Below are positions 1 through 12,189 of a stretch of DNA of 64,000 nucleotides, one piece after another. The notes under the pieces are model-generated. The model was given only the letters and a program-made list of their open reading frames with translations. It was not told the DNA's origin and ran no database searches. Origin of the DNA: Geosiphon pyriformis. Its lineage: Eukaryota; Glomeromycota; Glomeromycetes; Archaeosporales; Geosiphonaceae. The stretch covers positions 62,001 through 126,000 of the forward strand of contig JAAOMT010000714.1 of NCBI GenBank assembly GCA_016748015.1. The letters run 5' to 3'. Made by a program: the position numbers and the translations under genes. The number at the start of each line of letters is the position of its first letter. Position 1 is the first letter of the stretch.

Positions 1-760
1 AATTTTAAAATTAATAAAAGTATTATTAAAAATATTTTTTTCTATTTTTAATCTATAAAATATTAAACTTAAAATAAAATAACCAATTCTATGTTAATAA
101 ATATTTTTAATTATTTTACAATAAAAGTTAATTAATTTAACTATAAGTTTTTTAAAATATGTATTAGTTACTTTACAATAAAAATCAATTCTTTTACAAA
201 AGAACTTAATTATAGGCTTTTTATAATAATAATAATAAAATAAAAAATAAGAATTAATTAAAGTGAATTTGTTTTAATTATTAGTTGCAATAAACCTTGT
301 TTAAGCTTAAGAGAAATAAATAAATAATTTTTTAAAATTAGTAATACATTTTAAGATTATTAATTTTAATAATATGAATTTTAAAAGAATGATTAATTTT
401 GATAACTTGGAGTTTTCAATTCCAAAACTCTATTTTAATAATTTGTATTGTAAATAATTCTAAGAATTATAATTCTTATTTAAATACGTTTTTTAAAAAA
501 AGAGCTTTTCTTTTACAATTTTTTTTATAGAATTATTTTGAATTTTAATATTTTTTTTGTTAATATTTAATAAATTTTTGAAAGCTAAATATATATTTTG
601 GCAAACTATAAATTATTTTAGTAAATTATTAAATATTTTAGTAAATTTTTAAATATTTTAATAAACTTTTAATATTTTATAGTTGAGATTTTGCATTATA
701 TTTAATCATACTTATGGATTTATATAATTAAATTATTAATTAAATAATAATAATTAATAA
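1..760 (-). mobile_element. Decayed solo LTR of the gypsy-2 family (left edge cut by window)
   Basis: This stretch follows, block by block and in the same relative orientation, the solo LTR at 59808-60755. Both carry the poly-AT block with AAGCTTTTC-like text, the run of 'aaactataaattatttt' units near 600-660 and, further left, the repeated 'ttacaataaaagt' phrases. The same blocks appear in reverse complement in the gypsy-2 5' LTR at 4963-5922. It is more diverged than either. The right boundary is not sharp and lies near 750-820, where LINE-J reverse-transcriptase homology resumes. No internal region is visible, so a solo LTR is the simplest reading, but the window edge prevents proof. Confidence 0.6.
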
Positions 761-764
761 TTTG

Positions 765-3700
765 GCTAAATATTATTTAATTTTTGTGGCTATTGTAAAT
801 ATGACTAAAAAAATTTATAAATCTTTTACATATTTTAATTTTACAAAAACGGTTAAGGAAATATAGCCAATTTATTAAATTATATATCTTATACATATTT
901 TGCAAAACTATTTAAAGCTTTTTATTATTTTTTAATATATTGTTAATAATTGGACTTACTATAAAAGATATTTGTATAAAAATACTTTTTAACACTAAAA
1001 ATTTTTTATTATAAAAAATATTATTAAGCTTATATACTAATAAAATCTTATTAAAGAATATTTTAGACGAAATCTTATAAGCAGTATTAATAAATATAAT
1101 AGACTGGATATTAAATTAATATGTTTTTTTGTTAAATAATTTGAGAATTATAAAAAACAATGTTTTTTTCAAAGATTCAAAACTCTTTTCTTTACTAAAT
1201 ACAAATTAAATTCAAAAGTAAATCTAAAACATATTGGTTAAAATGTTTTTAAAACTTATTTCGAATTTTGAATAAATCTGTTGTTTTTTTATCAAGCAGA
1301 TTTTTAATTATTTTAAAGAAATTTTACTTATAATTTTTATATAAATATTGTTACTAATATACTTTAAAAGAATATACTGTTCTTCTAAACAGATAAAATA
1401 TCTTCAGACATTTTTCTTTTTGTCCAATTTTTCATAGTATTAACATTATATTTGACTTTTACAGAATTAAAAATTATATTATTATTAACAATTATATTAT
1501 TTAAAATAACTTTAATAATACATTTTTTATCTAAAACAAAATTATTTATCTGTTTTTTAATAGCATTTTAATTTTTAAATCTTTTATTATTTAAGCTTTA
1601 AATATTTTCGACCAGTAATAAAATTTTTTAATTCTTGTAACTATCTGTTCAAAACATATATTAAAATCTAATACAATAAACAAAATCTAAAATTTGGTTT
1701 TTAAGAAAATTATTGGCAAAAAAACTATTATTTTAACTAACAATTTTTACATAATATTTAAATTTATATTTAATTTCAATTTTTTATATTTGTTTACAAT
1801 ATTTAAACAAAAAACCAGTATAAATTTTTCAAATTTGGACCAATTTTTTGTATTAGTTTGGCTTATTTAAAATTTTCAATGGTTTTTGTCAATTTGCTTA
1901 TAAATTATATTAATTTTAATATTAAACAAACCATTTAAACTTATTAAAACAAAAACAGTCTAATAATTTGTATTAAAAACTTTACTAATATTATAAATAC
2001 AATAAGTTATAAGCATACTACTGAGTTTTTTACTAAAAAAAATATAATTAATAGTTTTTTATTGTATTTAAAGTTGTTTTAAATTAGTTTTTAATAAACA
2101 AACTTTTTAAAATTATATTACACAAACCCAAAAAATTATATTTTACAAAAAACATTGTGTTTAAAACTATCTTTATTAAAATTTTTTTAAAAAAAAAAGC
2201 TTTTATTAACAGTTTTAAAAATTGTATTATTTATACATGTTTATTTTTTTATTAAGTTTTTGTTTACTTACTAATTAATATAATTAAAAAAAAATTTATA
2301 AAATAATTCAACTAATAGTAACCAATTATTAATATCTATAGTTTTATAAATATACTTAATAATATTATTATTATTAATTAAAACAACTTCTAATTTAAAA
2401 ATATTTTTTTTGGTTAAAATTTATATTTGGTTTTTAACTTAAATTTTTTAATAAATAAACTATATTATTATATTTTTTATATTATTTAATATTGGTTTTT
2501 TGTTTTATAAAATTGTTTATAATCTGAATATTTATATGTTGTTATTTTTTAAAACAAACTGTCTATAAAAAACAATGTTTAAAAAACTTAATTACACATT
2601 TAGAAAACTTTACTTAATTATTAAATTTAAAAATATATTTAAAAAATTATTAAGTTTATTTTTTTATTAACTAATTTTAAATTATACTTAATATTAATAA
2701 AACTTTATTAATAAGCAAATTTAAAATTATTTTAACATTTATTAAAAACAAGAATTAATCAAAATTTATTTACAAAATAAATAAATTATTAAATACTAAG
2801 TTAAAAAATATTATTAAAAAAAAATTTTAAAAATGTCAAATAATATAAATATTATTACTGTATTTATTTATTTATTTAAAAAGCTTAAAATTACATTTAA
2901 GTTTATTTATTCTTAATTTTAAATTGTTAAATTTAAATAATTAATTTTAAATTTTAACAAAATATAATTTAAATACTATTTTATACAATATAATTTACTA
3001 AAAGTTTTAAATTAAATATAAATTATAAACTTTTTATATATAATTAAGTATTCAAATTAATTAAAACACAACTTAAGTTAAATTAAAAAAAGCTAAAAGA
3101 AAATTTAACTTATTAATTTTATTTATTATATTATTTAAAAACAAACTTACTTAAAAACAATTTAGTTTTTTCAATATTTTATTTTATTTTAAAATTATTT
3201 ATTTGCCATAATAATACTAAATATATTTTTATTTATATTACCAAATTTTTTTTAGCTTTAAAACTAGCAAAGTTTTTAAGTAAACTAGCCAAAAATTTAT
3301 AAAATTCTTAATAATATACTCTATTATAACCAAATTTATTTTTATCATAAAATTTTTTCATGTATTTTCAGCCAAAAAAAAAGATAACTAAAATAATTTA
3401 AAAACTAATTAGTATAATAACAAATTTAATTAAAGCAGTTATATTAAAGATTTAAAATTTCAAAAAATCTAATTTAGAATTAAACACAAAATTAATAATA
3501 AAAACGGTCAAAAATATAGTAATAAGACAAACCAAAAAAGCAAAAGCTTTAGTATAAAATTTTGCATTAAAAAAAATAAGTTAAAAATTTTGAAATCATT
3601 AATAAACTTGAAAAAAAGAAATAAAAATGTTTTATAATCTATAAACAAATAATTTAAATTTTGTTACTTATAGTATTATAATTAAATCTTTTACTTTTTA

Positions 3701-4540
3701 GCTTTTATTTATTTACTTAGTCATAATTAGTCATTTTGTTTTTAGATTTTAATTGTTAATATAATTATTAACTTGATTATTAACTTAATTATTAACTTGA
3801 TTATTGACTTGATTATTAATTTAATTATTAACCAAAATATTAATATAATTATTAATTTGATCATTAATGTTTTTTAAAAATATAAGTGTAAAATTTTTTA
3901 AAACTTTAAAAAAAAGCATTTATATTTAAATTATACTTAAATTAATATAATAATATCAACTTTTTAATTTTTTATTATTATTATTATTATTATTTTTTAA
4001 TTTGTATAATTTTTAGTTTTTAAAAAGTATATTTAAATAAGTATTTACTAAAAAATATAATTAATACTTAATATTAAATTTTAAATATATTAATATAAAA
4101 CATAAAATTATACTAATATAATATTTTTTGTCAATAATATAAACTATCTCTTTACTTTCAGATTTTTTGTTATCTTTTTGGAAAGAATAATAACTAAAAT
4201 ATTTATAAAACTGATTTTATATATTGAATTTTTACTAATTTAATTTGCTTATTAAAGTTGAATTATTTTTTTAATTATTTGTATTGTTATATAATATTGT
4301 TTTTTTTGTTATTTATTAGTTTATTAATTAAACTATAATAATAGTAATAATATTTAAAGGTTTTTTACTAAATAAAATACTTATATAAAATATTAATTTT
4401 TAATATAGCAAAATTTAAAATCTTTAAAAACTTAAATATTACAACAATAAAATATTAATATAATAAGAATCAAAAAAAATTAAAACATATATGATTGCCA
4501 ATTTAAAAAATTAAATTACTAATTTTAAAAACTATATAAT
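765..4540 (-). pseudogene. LINE-J: old minus-strand non-LTR retrotransposon remnant
   Basis: Reading the minus strand, fragments line up with ORF2 of the better LINE copies in this window. At about 2420-2250 there is an endonuclease segment (IYKTIDINNWLLLVELF, matching the 'CKVLDIPG..ISVKLFFKNK' region). Near 1440 comes the pre-RT linker (TMKNWTKRKM, matching 'EGWTRKR'). At about 1310-1230 a fingers region matches 'LPDGKAAGLSGISNELWKH'. At 900-780 the RT motif A region appears (LQNMYKIYNLINW for QDMRKAYDSVGW, so the catalytic Asp reads Asn). Stops and frameshifts are everywhere. The ORF1 part, 2700-4540, is too decayed for me to place. The element runs into the solo LTR on its left, so its 3' end lies outside the window. 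Confidence 0.6.
3745..3865. repeat. 12-bp tandem repeat, attattaacttg-like units
   Basis: About eight to ten imperfect copies of a 12-base unit (attattaacttg, attattaactta, attattgacttg, attattaattta) run head to tail. On the minus strand one frame reads a four-residue Asn-Asn-Gln-Val repeat, which could have been low-complexity coding sequence, but no ORF embeds it. The surrounding 3600-4500 is otherwise plain AT-rich sequence in which I see nothing else. Confidence 0.6.
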
Positions 4541-4962
4541 TAAAAAAAGTTATTTTTAATTATTTAGTATAAAAAATCCAAAATTTTTTTGCTTGATTAT
4601 AAGGCTATTATTAGTCTTAATATTACTATTATAAAAAAGTCTATTAGAAATCTGGCTCTGGTATTAATAATAAAAATATTTTATCAAAAAAAAAAATAGT
4701 GTTTTAAAAAATAGTATTATTAATAAAGAAATATTTACCAAAAGATTGATTGACCATTCTTAGAATTTTAAAGCTGGTAACACTACTAAATTTAATAATA
4801 TTAACATAAAAAAAAAGTTTTTAGTAGAAAATACCAGTATAAACTATAGTAAAAAAATGCTTTTAATGTAAGAGATTCTAATTAAATGCTAAAAAGTCTA
4901 TAAATACAAACCAAAAAAGCTTTAGAAATATTTTTAAAGAAAATAAATTTTTTAAATGATGA
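4540..4962 (+). pseudogene. LINE-E ORF1 N-terminal fragment (left of gypsy-2)
   Basis: From about 4590 the plus strand reads LLDYKAIISL-type text followed by ITIIKKS. It matches the 5' piece of LINE-D at 35935-36080 nearly phrase for phrase. It contains the sequence aaaatagtat at 4708-4717, the uninterrupted counterpart of the site where LINE-B inserted into LINE-D. Stops occur and no reading frame is long. The fragment ends abruptly at the gypsy-2 5' LTR (4963) in the codons for an Asp-Asp-Ile stretch, and the same protein text resumes at 9799. LINE-E was therefore split by that LTR element. Confidence 0.7.
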
Positions 4963-5922
4963 TATTAGTTATAGAATTTTAACCAGAAAATTAGCATAAA
5001 ATTATTCTTATAATTTTTATTATTAATTAACATATATTAATATTAGTTTAATTATTACTTATTAGTTAATTAAATTATCAAATATTACTATTTAATTAAT
5101 AATTCAATTTGTATAATAAAAATTAGAATGATCAAATAACACAATATTTTGAACTATATAATATTTAAAAATTCACTAAAATTTATAAAAATTTGCTGAA
5201 ATAATAAATAGTTCACTAAAATAATTAATAGTTTGACAAAATAATCTGTATTTTGACAAAATATATCTTTAGTTTATTGAAATTATAACAAAAAAAAAGT
5301 TCAAGTTCATAAACTAATATTATAATAAGTTGTATAAAAAAAGAGTTTTTTCTTTAAGAAAATATATCTTATTATAAATATCTTATTTTAGATTTATTTT
5401 CATTAAAAGTAAAAATAAAAATATACTTCAAAACTCAATTTGTAAAATAATTACACTTGACATTTTCTAAAATTTAATTAATGTTTTAAAATTGATTAGC
5501 TACTAATTTTAATAAACTGTTAATAATTTCAGAACTGGACCAGAAAATAATTCTCTTAATAAAATTCTATTTTCTTTATATTTCTTTTATTTTTTTATTT
5601 TTTTCTTATTATAATTATTAAGGTAATCTACAGATGAGATTTTTGTAGAAAAATTGACTTTTACAACAAAGTAATTACATATTTTAGTAAGCTTTTAGAT
5701 AAGCAATTTTTGAAAAAGAGTTGATGTTTACTACAATATAATCATATAAAGTAATTAATATAGAATTGGCTATTTTATTTATAAACTTAGTAATTTAAAT
5801 TATAAAAAATAATTTGAAAATAAATTCAGTTATTAGAAATTTAACTACTTTTAAAAAACGTAAGTTTACAGTAAACAGACATTAACAATATACAAAAAAA
5901 AAACCAAAAACTTCTAATAATA
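4963..5922 (+). repeat. gypsy-2 5' LTR (about 960 bp)
   Basis: The whole stretch is the reverse complement of the solo LTR at 59808-60755, including both ends. The start tattagttatagaatttt corresponds to that copy's TGTTACTAG start, and the end cttctaataata corresponds to its cttttggtaata. A primer-binding site follows two bases later, which fixes the right boundary. Canonical TG...CA ends have become TA...TA, consistent with G-to-A and C-to-T change. Confidence 0.75.
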
Positions 5923-5924
5923 TT

Positions 5925-5940
5925 TGGTGCTTTTCTACAG
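5925..5940 (+). other. gypsy-2 tRNA primer-binding site
   Basis: TGGTGCTTTTCTACAG starts two bases after the LTR end. TGG is the complement of a tRNA 3' CCA, and the first six bases equal the primer site of gypsy-1 (17604), so both families probably use the same tRNA. I cannot name the tRNA from the sequence. Confidence 0.6.
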
Positions 5941-5959
5941 AAATAATACAGCAATAACA

Positions 5960-7440
5960 ATTTCAAAGTAACAACCACAACTGACACAACAAATCTAGAG
6001 TATTATTAGTCGATTTACATTTATTGCAAGCAAAAATTTAATATCTAAAACAGAATTAAAGTTTTTAAGAAATCACTATACTAATACATCAAAAACAATT
6101 ATTTTTTAAAAACTATAATATTTCAAAAATTAAAAACAACCTTTACAAAAATTTATTGCACTATTTTTACTTAAAAACTAGAGACTTTAACAGTGAATTA
6201 CTTAACACTTACTTTCAAAAACTCAACTTCAATATTATTCAATATTGTAAAAAAAAATATCCAGTATAATTCAAATTTTTTTTGAACATAAAATCAAAGC
6301 CTAAAAATAACAACAAAAGAAAACAAAGACAAAAACAAAACTCAAAAACAACTCACAACTCACAATACATCAAAAATAATTGCTAAACATTTGTAAATAC
6401 TTAAACAAAGAACCAGTATTAAATTACCATTTTTTGTAACACCATTTTCAATTTTATTTGCTTAACTACAAAAACCCAATTCATCTTTTATCTAGTTTTT
6501 AAGACCAAAAAATTTTATCTTACCAAAAAATTCTATTCAACAACCAGAATTAATATCTATTAACACCAATCTTTTCGATTTTTTAGCAAAGAATTAGAGT
6601 AATTATTCTAATATTAACAAAACCATTTCTGAATTTACAGAAAAAAAAACTATTAAAGACAAGAATACAGAAGAAATAGCAATTACTTACATCACAAAAA
6701 TTACTGAATTTACTGAAAAAAATATAGACACTAACCCACAAGAATGGCTTAACAAAGTCCAAAAAACAGAAGATACAAATAAATAAAATGTAACAAAAAT
6801 ATTAAAAGCAATTTCTTATTTTCTATAAGGAACTATAAACAAATGGTTTAAAAACTTAAATGCATTCTTTGAAATCTGACAAGCATTCAAAAATGCTTTT
6901 TTAAAACAATTTAACAACAACATATTTATTACTCTTTGAAACCAATTTCAAAATATTAAACAAAAAATCTCTAAATTTGTTATGATCTATCTTAGAAAGT
7001 TCAACAAGCTTTTTTAACAAATTTGACAATTAAAAACCAATAAATATTACTTTGATGCTCAAATTTTGAACCAATTTATAGCCAGATTAAAAGATAAATT
7101 AATTAAGAAAGTTTGTTTCCATGTGCCAACAAACTTAACTATAGTCATTTAAGATACAAAAACCATAAAATAACAATAGAAAAAACAAACCACACCAAGT
7201 TTGTTAACTTTGCAATTAGCAAAACCAGTTCAGCAGCTAAAAAAAATAGATTAATTCACTAAAAAAGTAAAAAACTATTTTATAAATTAACAATAACAAT
7301 AGCAACAACAAAGATACTAGTTACCACAATGATAAAATCAGAACAGTTTTTTTTATTATTATTTAACAACCAATTTCAAAACTGCTATTATTGTGAAATT
7401 TCAAAACATTGGAAATAAGATTGTAAAAAAATGCAAAAAA
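5960..7440 (+). pseudogene. gypsy-2 gag remnant with CCHC zinc knuckle
   Basis: Between 6715 and 7150 the plus strand reads a typical retrotransposon gag core (NPQEWLNKV, then KWFKNLNAFFE, then AFKNAFLKQF), interrupted by several TAA, TAG and TGA codons where Gln or Trp would be expected. Near the C-terminus, 7383-7424 encodes CYYCEISKHWK-stop-DC, a CX2CX4HX4C knuckle that binds the RNA genome during packaging. One residue of the knuckle is now a TAA. The N-terminal start cannot be placed. The product would be the capsid/nucleocapsid protein; it is not translatable as it stands. Confidence 0.65.
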
Positions 7441-7899
7441 ATCAGCAAAACAGAAATAATTAATATTATTCCTAATTACAATTATCTTATTACCAATTTT
7501 TACTATTATTACACTATTTATCCAAATTTCAATATTAAACAAACTATTATTAACTTGCTTCCCAACTAATATAACAACAATATTAAGTATCTGCTTAAAA
7601 ATTAGTTCAATAAAACTAATTGGCACTTTAAAACTAATTTGTAACAAATAATAACAAATTAATTTCTAACAATCAATTAGTTTTCTAAAATCCTGTTTAG
7701 CAAAAGCCAACACATTATTATATACAATTCAACTATTTTACAATGCCAAAAAAATCGAATTTTTAACAAACTGCATTTTTTAAAAATGAAGCTGTAGTCT
7801 TAAAACAAAACTCTTTTAGTAATATAATTTCATCAGTCAAAATTGCCCAAAATGTTAATCTCTCCAATATATTTTTATTTGAATTTGAAGCAAATAAAT

Positions 7900-9270
7900 C
7901 ATTATTCTTACTTAGCAATACAGCTATTACAAAACAGAAAGCAATCACAGCTATATATACAGAAGCCAAAGTTAAAAAAAAACCAATTCAGTTAATTTTA
8001 AATAGTTAATCTACCAGAAGTATTATTACTTACCAATTAATACAACAGTTAATTGCCAAATATGCTAATATATTTGTCAAAAACAACAATAATTTCAGAA
8101 AAACTAATAATGTGTAGCATCAAATTTGCACAAAAAATGTTTTACCAAAATGCCAACAAATCTATTAAATCTTATTTGTTAGTTATTAATTTATCAGAAA
8201 AAAAGTACAATAAATGCTTAACAATAGTTTTATCTAATTATTAAAAAGTTTTTGGGCTTTATCAGTAGTTTTAGTCAAAAAATAGCAAGATCAAATTCTG
8301 TATAGATTATTATTAACTCAATAGTGTAATAATTGGAGATATATATCTCTTTTTAAGAATTAATAACATGCTAAATACTCTTAAAAAAGTCCAGTTTTTT
8401 TAACTTTAGGCTTAGAAAGCAGATACTGGCAAGTTGAAATAGATTCCAAAAACTACTCTAAAACAGCATTTACTATACAAAAAAAAAACTACAAATTTAA
8501 TATTATGTTACTTGAACTCTGTAATATACCAGCAACATTTCAAAAACTTATAGATGTTGTTTATGAAAAATTTTTATGATAATCAGTAGTTGTTGATCTC
8601 GATAATACTAATGTGTACTTTTCAAGTTTTAAAGCTTATTTAATCTATTTGTGAAAAGTTTTTTAATAATTATAAAAAGCAGAATTGAAATTGAATATTA
8701 AAAAATGATACTTCAAAAAAACAAATTTGATCTTTCTTGAATATATCATTAACAAAAATAGAATCCAACCCAATCTAGAAATAATTAGTGTTGTCAAAAA
8801 CTTTTAAATTCTCCAAAATACCACAGAACTAAGAAGATTTGTAAGATTAATCTTTTATTACCAAAAGTTTATTAAAGAATTTTCTAAAATCACCAAACCA
8901 TTTAACTACCTGATTAACAAAAATATTAGATATCAATAGATCCAAGTTCAATAATAAACATTTAACACTTTCAAAAAAAGACTTACTATGACTTCAATTT
9001 TTGCTTATCTTAACTTTAGCAAAAAATTCCACTTAGCCATTAATGCTTCATATATAGTATTTGGTATTATTCTATTATAATTGGATGACAATAAAAATAA
9101 ATAAATAATTGTTTATGTTAGCAAAACTCTCAAACCAACTAAACTCAAATATAGTTCAACTAAATTAAAAGCAGCAGCTGTTATCTGAACTCTCAAATAC
9201 TTTTAGTAATATTTCAGAAATAAATTCCAATTCAATATTATCATTAAGTATTACTAAATGTTTAAGTTGG
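7900..9270 (+). pseudogene. gypsy-2 pol remnant: protease, RT, RNase H
   Basis: The protease is seen at 7945-8045 (AIYTEAKVKKKPIQLILNS, then a stop, then RSIITYQL). The active-site Asp-Ser-Gly reads Asn-Ser-stop. RT follows directly: 8080-8950 gives SVVLVKK, a YLDD counterpart reading VDLDNTNVYF near 8590, and later LRRFVRLIFYYQKFIKEFSKITKPF. RNase H occupies about 8990-9250 (FHLAINASYIVFGIILL..YVSKTLKPTKLKYSSTKLK). Frameshifts and stops are frequent, and homology stops near 9270 where a transposase scrap begins. No integrase is present. Confidence 0.65.
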
Positions 9271-9279
9271 CAATATTTT

Positions 9280-9480
9280 TAATAAGTAAATAAATATGGA
9301 CATTTTAAATGAGATCTTAAACCAGTTTCTTTAAATTGTTTTATTATATCTGAAACTATTGTCAAGCTACAATTGACTATGTTGGCAATATTACGATATT
9401 TCTTGCCATGCTATTGTAACAAGCATATAATATTACATTGAGCAATTATTAATTCTTTTTTTGCTCTTATTTTGTTTTAA
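9280..9480 (-). pseudogene. Tc1/mariner-like transposase N-terminal fragment
   Basis: One minus-strand frame reads KIRAKKELIIAQCN, then a stop, then GKKYRNIANIVNCSLTIV and SDIIKQFKETG. This is the first helix-turn-helix of Tc1-type transposases (the 'yReIAkilnvSkstVsriikrykeTG' pattern), which binds the terminal inverted repeat. No DDE catalytic domain or clear inverted repeats are visible. The scrap sits between the broken RNase H of gypsy-2 and its truncated 3' LTR, so it probably arrived by insertion into gypsy-2. The sequence from 9480 to 9725 is AT-rich and unassigned and may belong to the same insertion. Confidence 0.5.
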
Positions 9481-9724
9481 TAAAAATCACAAAAAAATCT
9501 TATATGTGTGTTATATTTTATTTTTATAAAAAAAACAAGTATGAATAAAATTGATTATGGGTATTGCAAAAAAAAATTATACATACATGTTTAAAAAATA
9601 AAAAATATATAATTAAATAATTAATTAACTTAATTTAGTAATAAATTCGTGCTTTTTTAATTATTTAAGCATATAAAATATTATTCCAAAGTTTGTTTAT
9701 AAACTTTTGAATACTCCTAGTACT

Positions 9725-9798
9725 TCTAAAAAACATGAATTTACAGCAAACAGACATTAATAATATACAAAAAAAAAGACCAAAAACCTTCAATAACA
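9725..9798 (+). repeat. gypsy-2 3' LTR, terminal fragment
   Basis: The block acttctaaaaaacatgaa, followed by ttacagcaaacagacatt and the run up to caataaca at 9798, repeats the last part of the 5' LTR (about 5848-5922) with a few transitions. The upstream LTR sequence is not recognisable. After 9798 the LINE-E ORF1 text resumes. Confidence 0.65.
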
Positions 9799-11230
9799 AT
9801 AATAATAATAATATTTTATTGGATATTTTTCTAGTCTTTTTATTTTTTCTAAAAAATCTGGTTAATATGTCTGTTAGGAAGTTTTTTTTGTCTTAAACAT
9901 TAGTTTAAACAAAGTTAATAAAAAATTGTTTCAAGAAAAACTCATTGTAGTCAGAAAATTGTTTTCAAAAATCAATAATTTTGAAGAAGCATCTACTTTT
10001 TCAAAATTTGCTAATATTATTAAAGCTACATTTATTTTTAAATTTAGCATAACACAAACAATAAATTTGACAAAGACTAGAAATATTTTAGTAAATACCA
10101 ATTTTAAAAAATTTGTAATACATTCAGATTAGACTATAATAGTTAAAAAAATGTTTATAAAAACTTTTATAGAAGCCGTGTGCACTGCATTTTCAGATTT
10201 AAAGTTATTAAGTTGATCAAAATGCAATTGGTAGAACTATGAAAAAAAGCTGTTGTTAAATTTGAGTAATTTAATCATACTAATTTGGCCACAGCAAAGT
10301 GATTTATTTTAATTAAAAAAGATGCTGTGAAAATTGCTAAAACTGATAAAAATAAAGAAATATAGAACATAAAAAACTATAATAAAGTATTATTTTTCAC
10401 ATTACTAATAAGTATAACTGCTTATAATATATAAAATTTTATTGAATTAATAGATAAAAAACTGGTATTATTGATTAATATCTAATTATATATATTAAAA
10501 CCAGATTTGTTGTAATGTGTTTCAACTCAGAATTTTTATTGGATGCTATTATAAAAACTATGTTAATGCTTAAAAGTGTTAATTTGTGCTAATTTTATTT
10601 GAGTTTAGCCAAATATACCAAGTATAAAAACTTAGATTATACTTTATTAAATTGTATTGTTAATAAAAAAATTTTTTCTGGCAGCTTATTTCATAAAGTA
10701 TTCTTTAAGGCAGATAAAAGCAGACTGGCTATTATCTATGTTAAGCAATTAGCTTCTGTAGTTTATTTAGTGTCTTTTAGATAAAAGTTATTAATAAGTT
10801 TTCATTTTCTTTTTTTTAGTGTAAAATAATTCTTCAAGTTTTGGCTTTTTTTTTGAGATAAAGTCTTTTTTGCTGGTATTAAAAGCAATAAGTAATAAGT
10901 TTGCTATTCTTAAACACAATTTTACTAGTCTTAAATAGCAAATTAACTAGCTGGCTAAAAAATTAGATGAATTTGAACCAATAAATTTTTAGCTTAGCTC
11001 TGAATATTAGTTATTAGTGATTTTTTTATTACAAAATCAAGAGGCAAATACAGTAATAAGTAAAAGTTTAAATCTAATTATTAGTAATATAACTGTTGCA
11101 AAAGTAGAGTTTTTAGACCAATCAATTATTACAAAATTTGAAGAAAAAATAAAAAAAATATTAATTATAGTTATAGATCTGTTGGCCAAAATAAATAATA
11201 AGAGTTTAGATTCAAGTATTTCCTTTTAAC
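9799..11230 (+). pseudogene. LINE-E ORF1, remainder (RRM and linker region)
   Basis: The frame resumes with NILLDIFLV..LKNLVNMSVRKFF and continues VRKLFSKINNFEEASTFSKF (9945-10005), ILVNTNFKKFVIHSD (to 10132) and an RRM-like stretch to about 10560. Homologous blocks with the same order occur in ORF1 of LINE-B (36660-37100) and LINE-C (50880-51280). The zinc-knuckle region (about 10590-10630) has lost its Cys pattern. The C-terminal part, to 11229, includes a readable stretch at 11017-11229. LINE ORF1 proteins coat the element RNA; this one is dead, with stops roughly every 20-60 codons. Confidence 0.65.
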
Positions 11231-11234
11231 AATA

Positions 11235-12170
11235 ACTAATTTGATCTGAAAAATTGTTACATATAATATTAAAGATATAAACAACTTTGTTAAGTAAGAA
11301 AATATTATTTATTGACATAAAAAAATAAATAATTTAATTTCTATTGTTATTGAGACAAAATTAAAAAAAAATTTGTCCATAGATTGTTAACAAGTTTGAT
11401 AGTATTTAAGTATTCATTTTTAATTTGGAATCTGGTTATTTGGATTTTAATATTGCAGTTATTATAAATATTGTTTTGGCAAAACATATGTACAAAGTTT
11501 TTAAAGTTGCTAATTGGCTTTTGTCTGTTAAGTTATTTTTCAAAAATAAATTTTCTGTGTCAATTTTGGAATTATATGTTAGTACTGTTTTGATAATGCA
11601 TTTGGCTTAAACTAAAAAAATCAACTCACTAATTATGAAAGCAATAAATGAATTTTTTTTGTAATTTTAAGTAGTAATTTTCATAAAGATAGTTTTTGCA
11701 AATGTGTTAGTTTCAAGAAGTATCTTGATCTGAAACTAGTTAATTTTTTGATAAAGAGCTTAATTGCAAAAGTTTTAACATAAAAAAATTCAAAAAATGC
11801 TGAAAAAACAATTAATTATGTATTTGTGTTTTCAAATTTAATTAATTTAATAATAGATTATGCAGTTTTAAATATTAATAAGCACTTTTACACTAATTAT
11901 CAAACTGTTTTTATATCTGTGGGTTTGGATAATTTACTAAATATATACTTAATTTTTTTTTATAAACAAGTAAATAAAAATTATTAAAAATTTGATTTTA
12001 GAAGTACTAATAGTATCCAATAGACAAGTTTTAAAAATACTATTGTAACTAATATTACAATGTTTTTTGATAAGTTTATAATAGCCAAAAAGTTCTTGAA
12101 TCTGAATGTAATATAAAATATTATTTATAAAGTAGTGTGTTTATTGACCAATAAGATATTTAAAAAAAAT
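11235..12170 (+). pseudogene. LINE-E ORF2 N-terminal part (endonuclease), truncated
   Basis: The endonuclease domain is visible from about 11250. 11425-11607 reads LESGYLDFNIAVIINIVLAKHMYKVFKV and then SVKLFFKNKFSVSILELY, aligned with LINE-B 38290-38440. TNYQTVFISVGLDNLL at about 11895 is the counterpart of TDHKAVSVSVGLGGLL, so the catalytic Asp-His of APE nucleases reads Asn-Tyr. The text then runs into the pre-RT linker and stops near 12170, where minus-strand gypsy sequence (F) begins. RT, RNase H and the 3' end of this copy are not found to the right. Confidence 0.6.
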
Positions 12171-12189
12171 AGTTCAAAAATTTTGATGA

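Larger units (their letters stand above)
4963..9798 (+). mobile_element. gypsy-2: decayed Ty3/gypsy LTR retrotransposon inserted in LINE-E
   Basis: The order on the plus strand is 5' LTR, primer-binding site, gag with a CCHC knuckle, aspartic protease, reverse transcriptase and RNase H, then a foreign Tc1-like scrap and only the last part of a 3' LTR. That order is the Ty3/gypsy (Metaviridae) one. Flanking bases ATGA (left) and ATAA (right) could be a 4-bp target duplication with one G-to-A change. The integrase is missing. Unlike gypsy-1, the protease runs almost directly into the RT, with no zinc-ribbon or dUTPase block between them. All ORFs are broken by in-frame stops. Confidence 0.75.
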
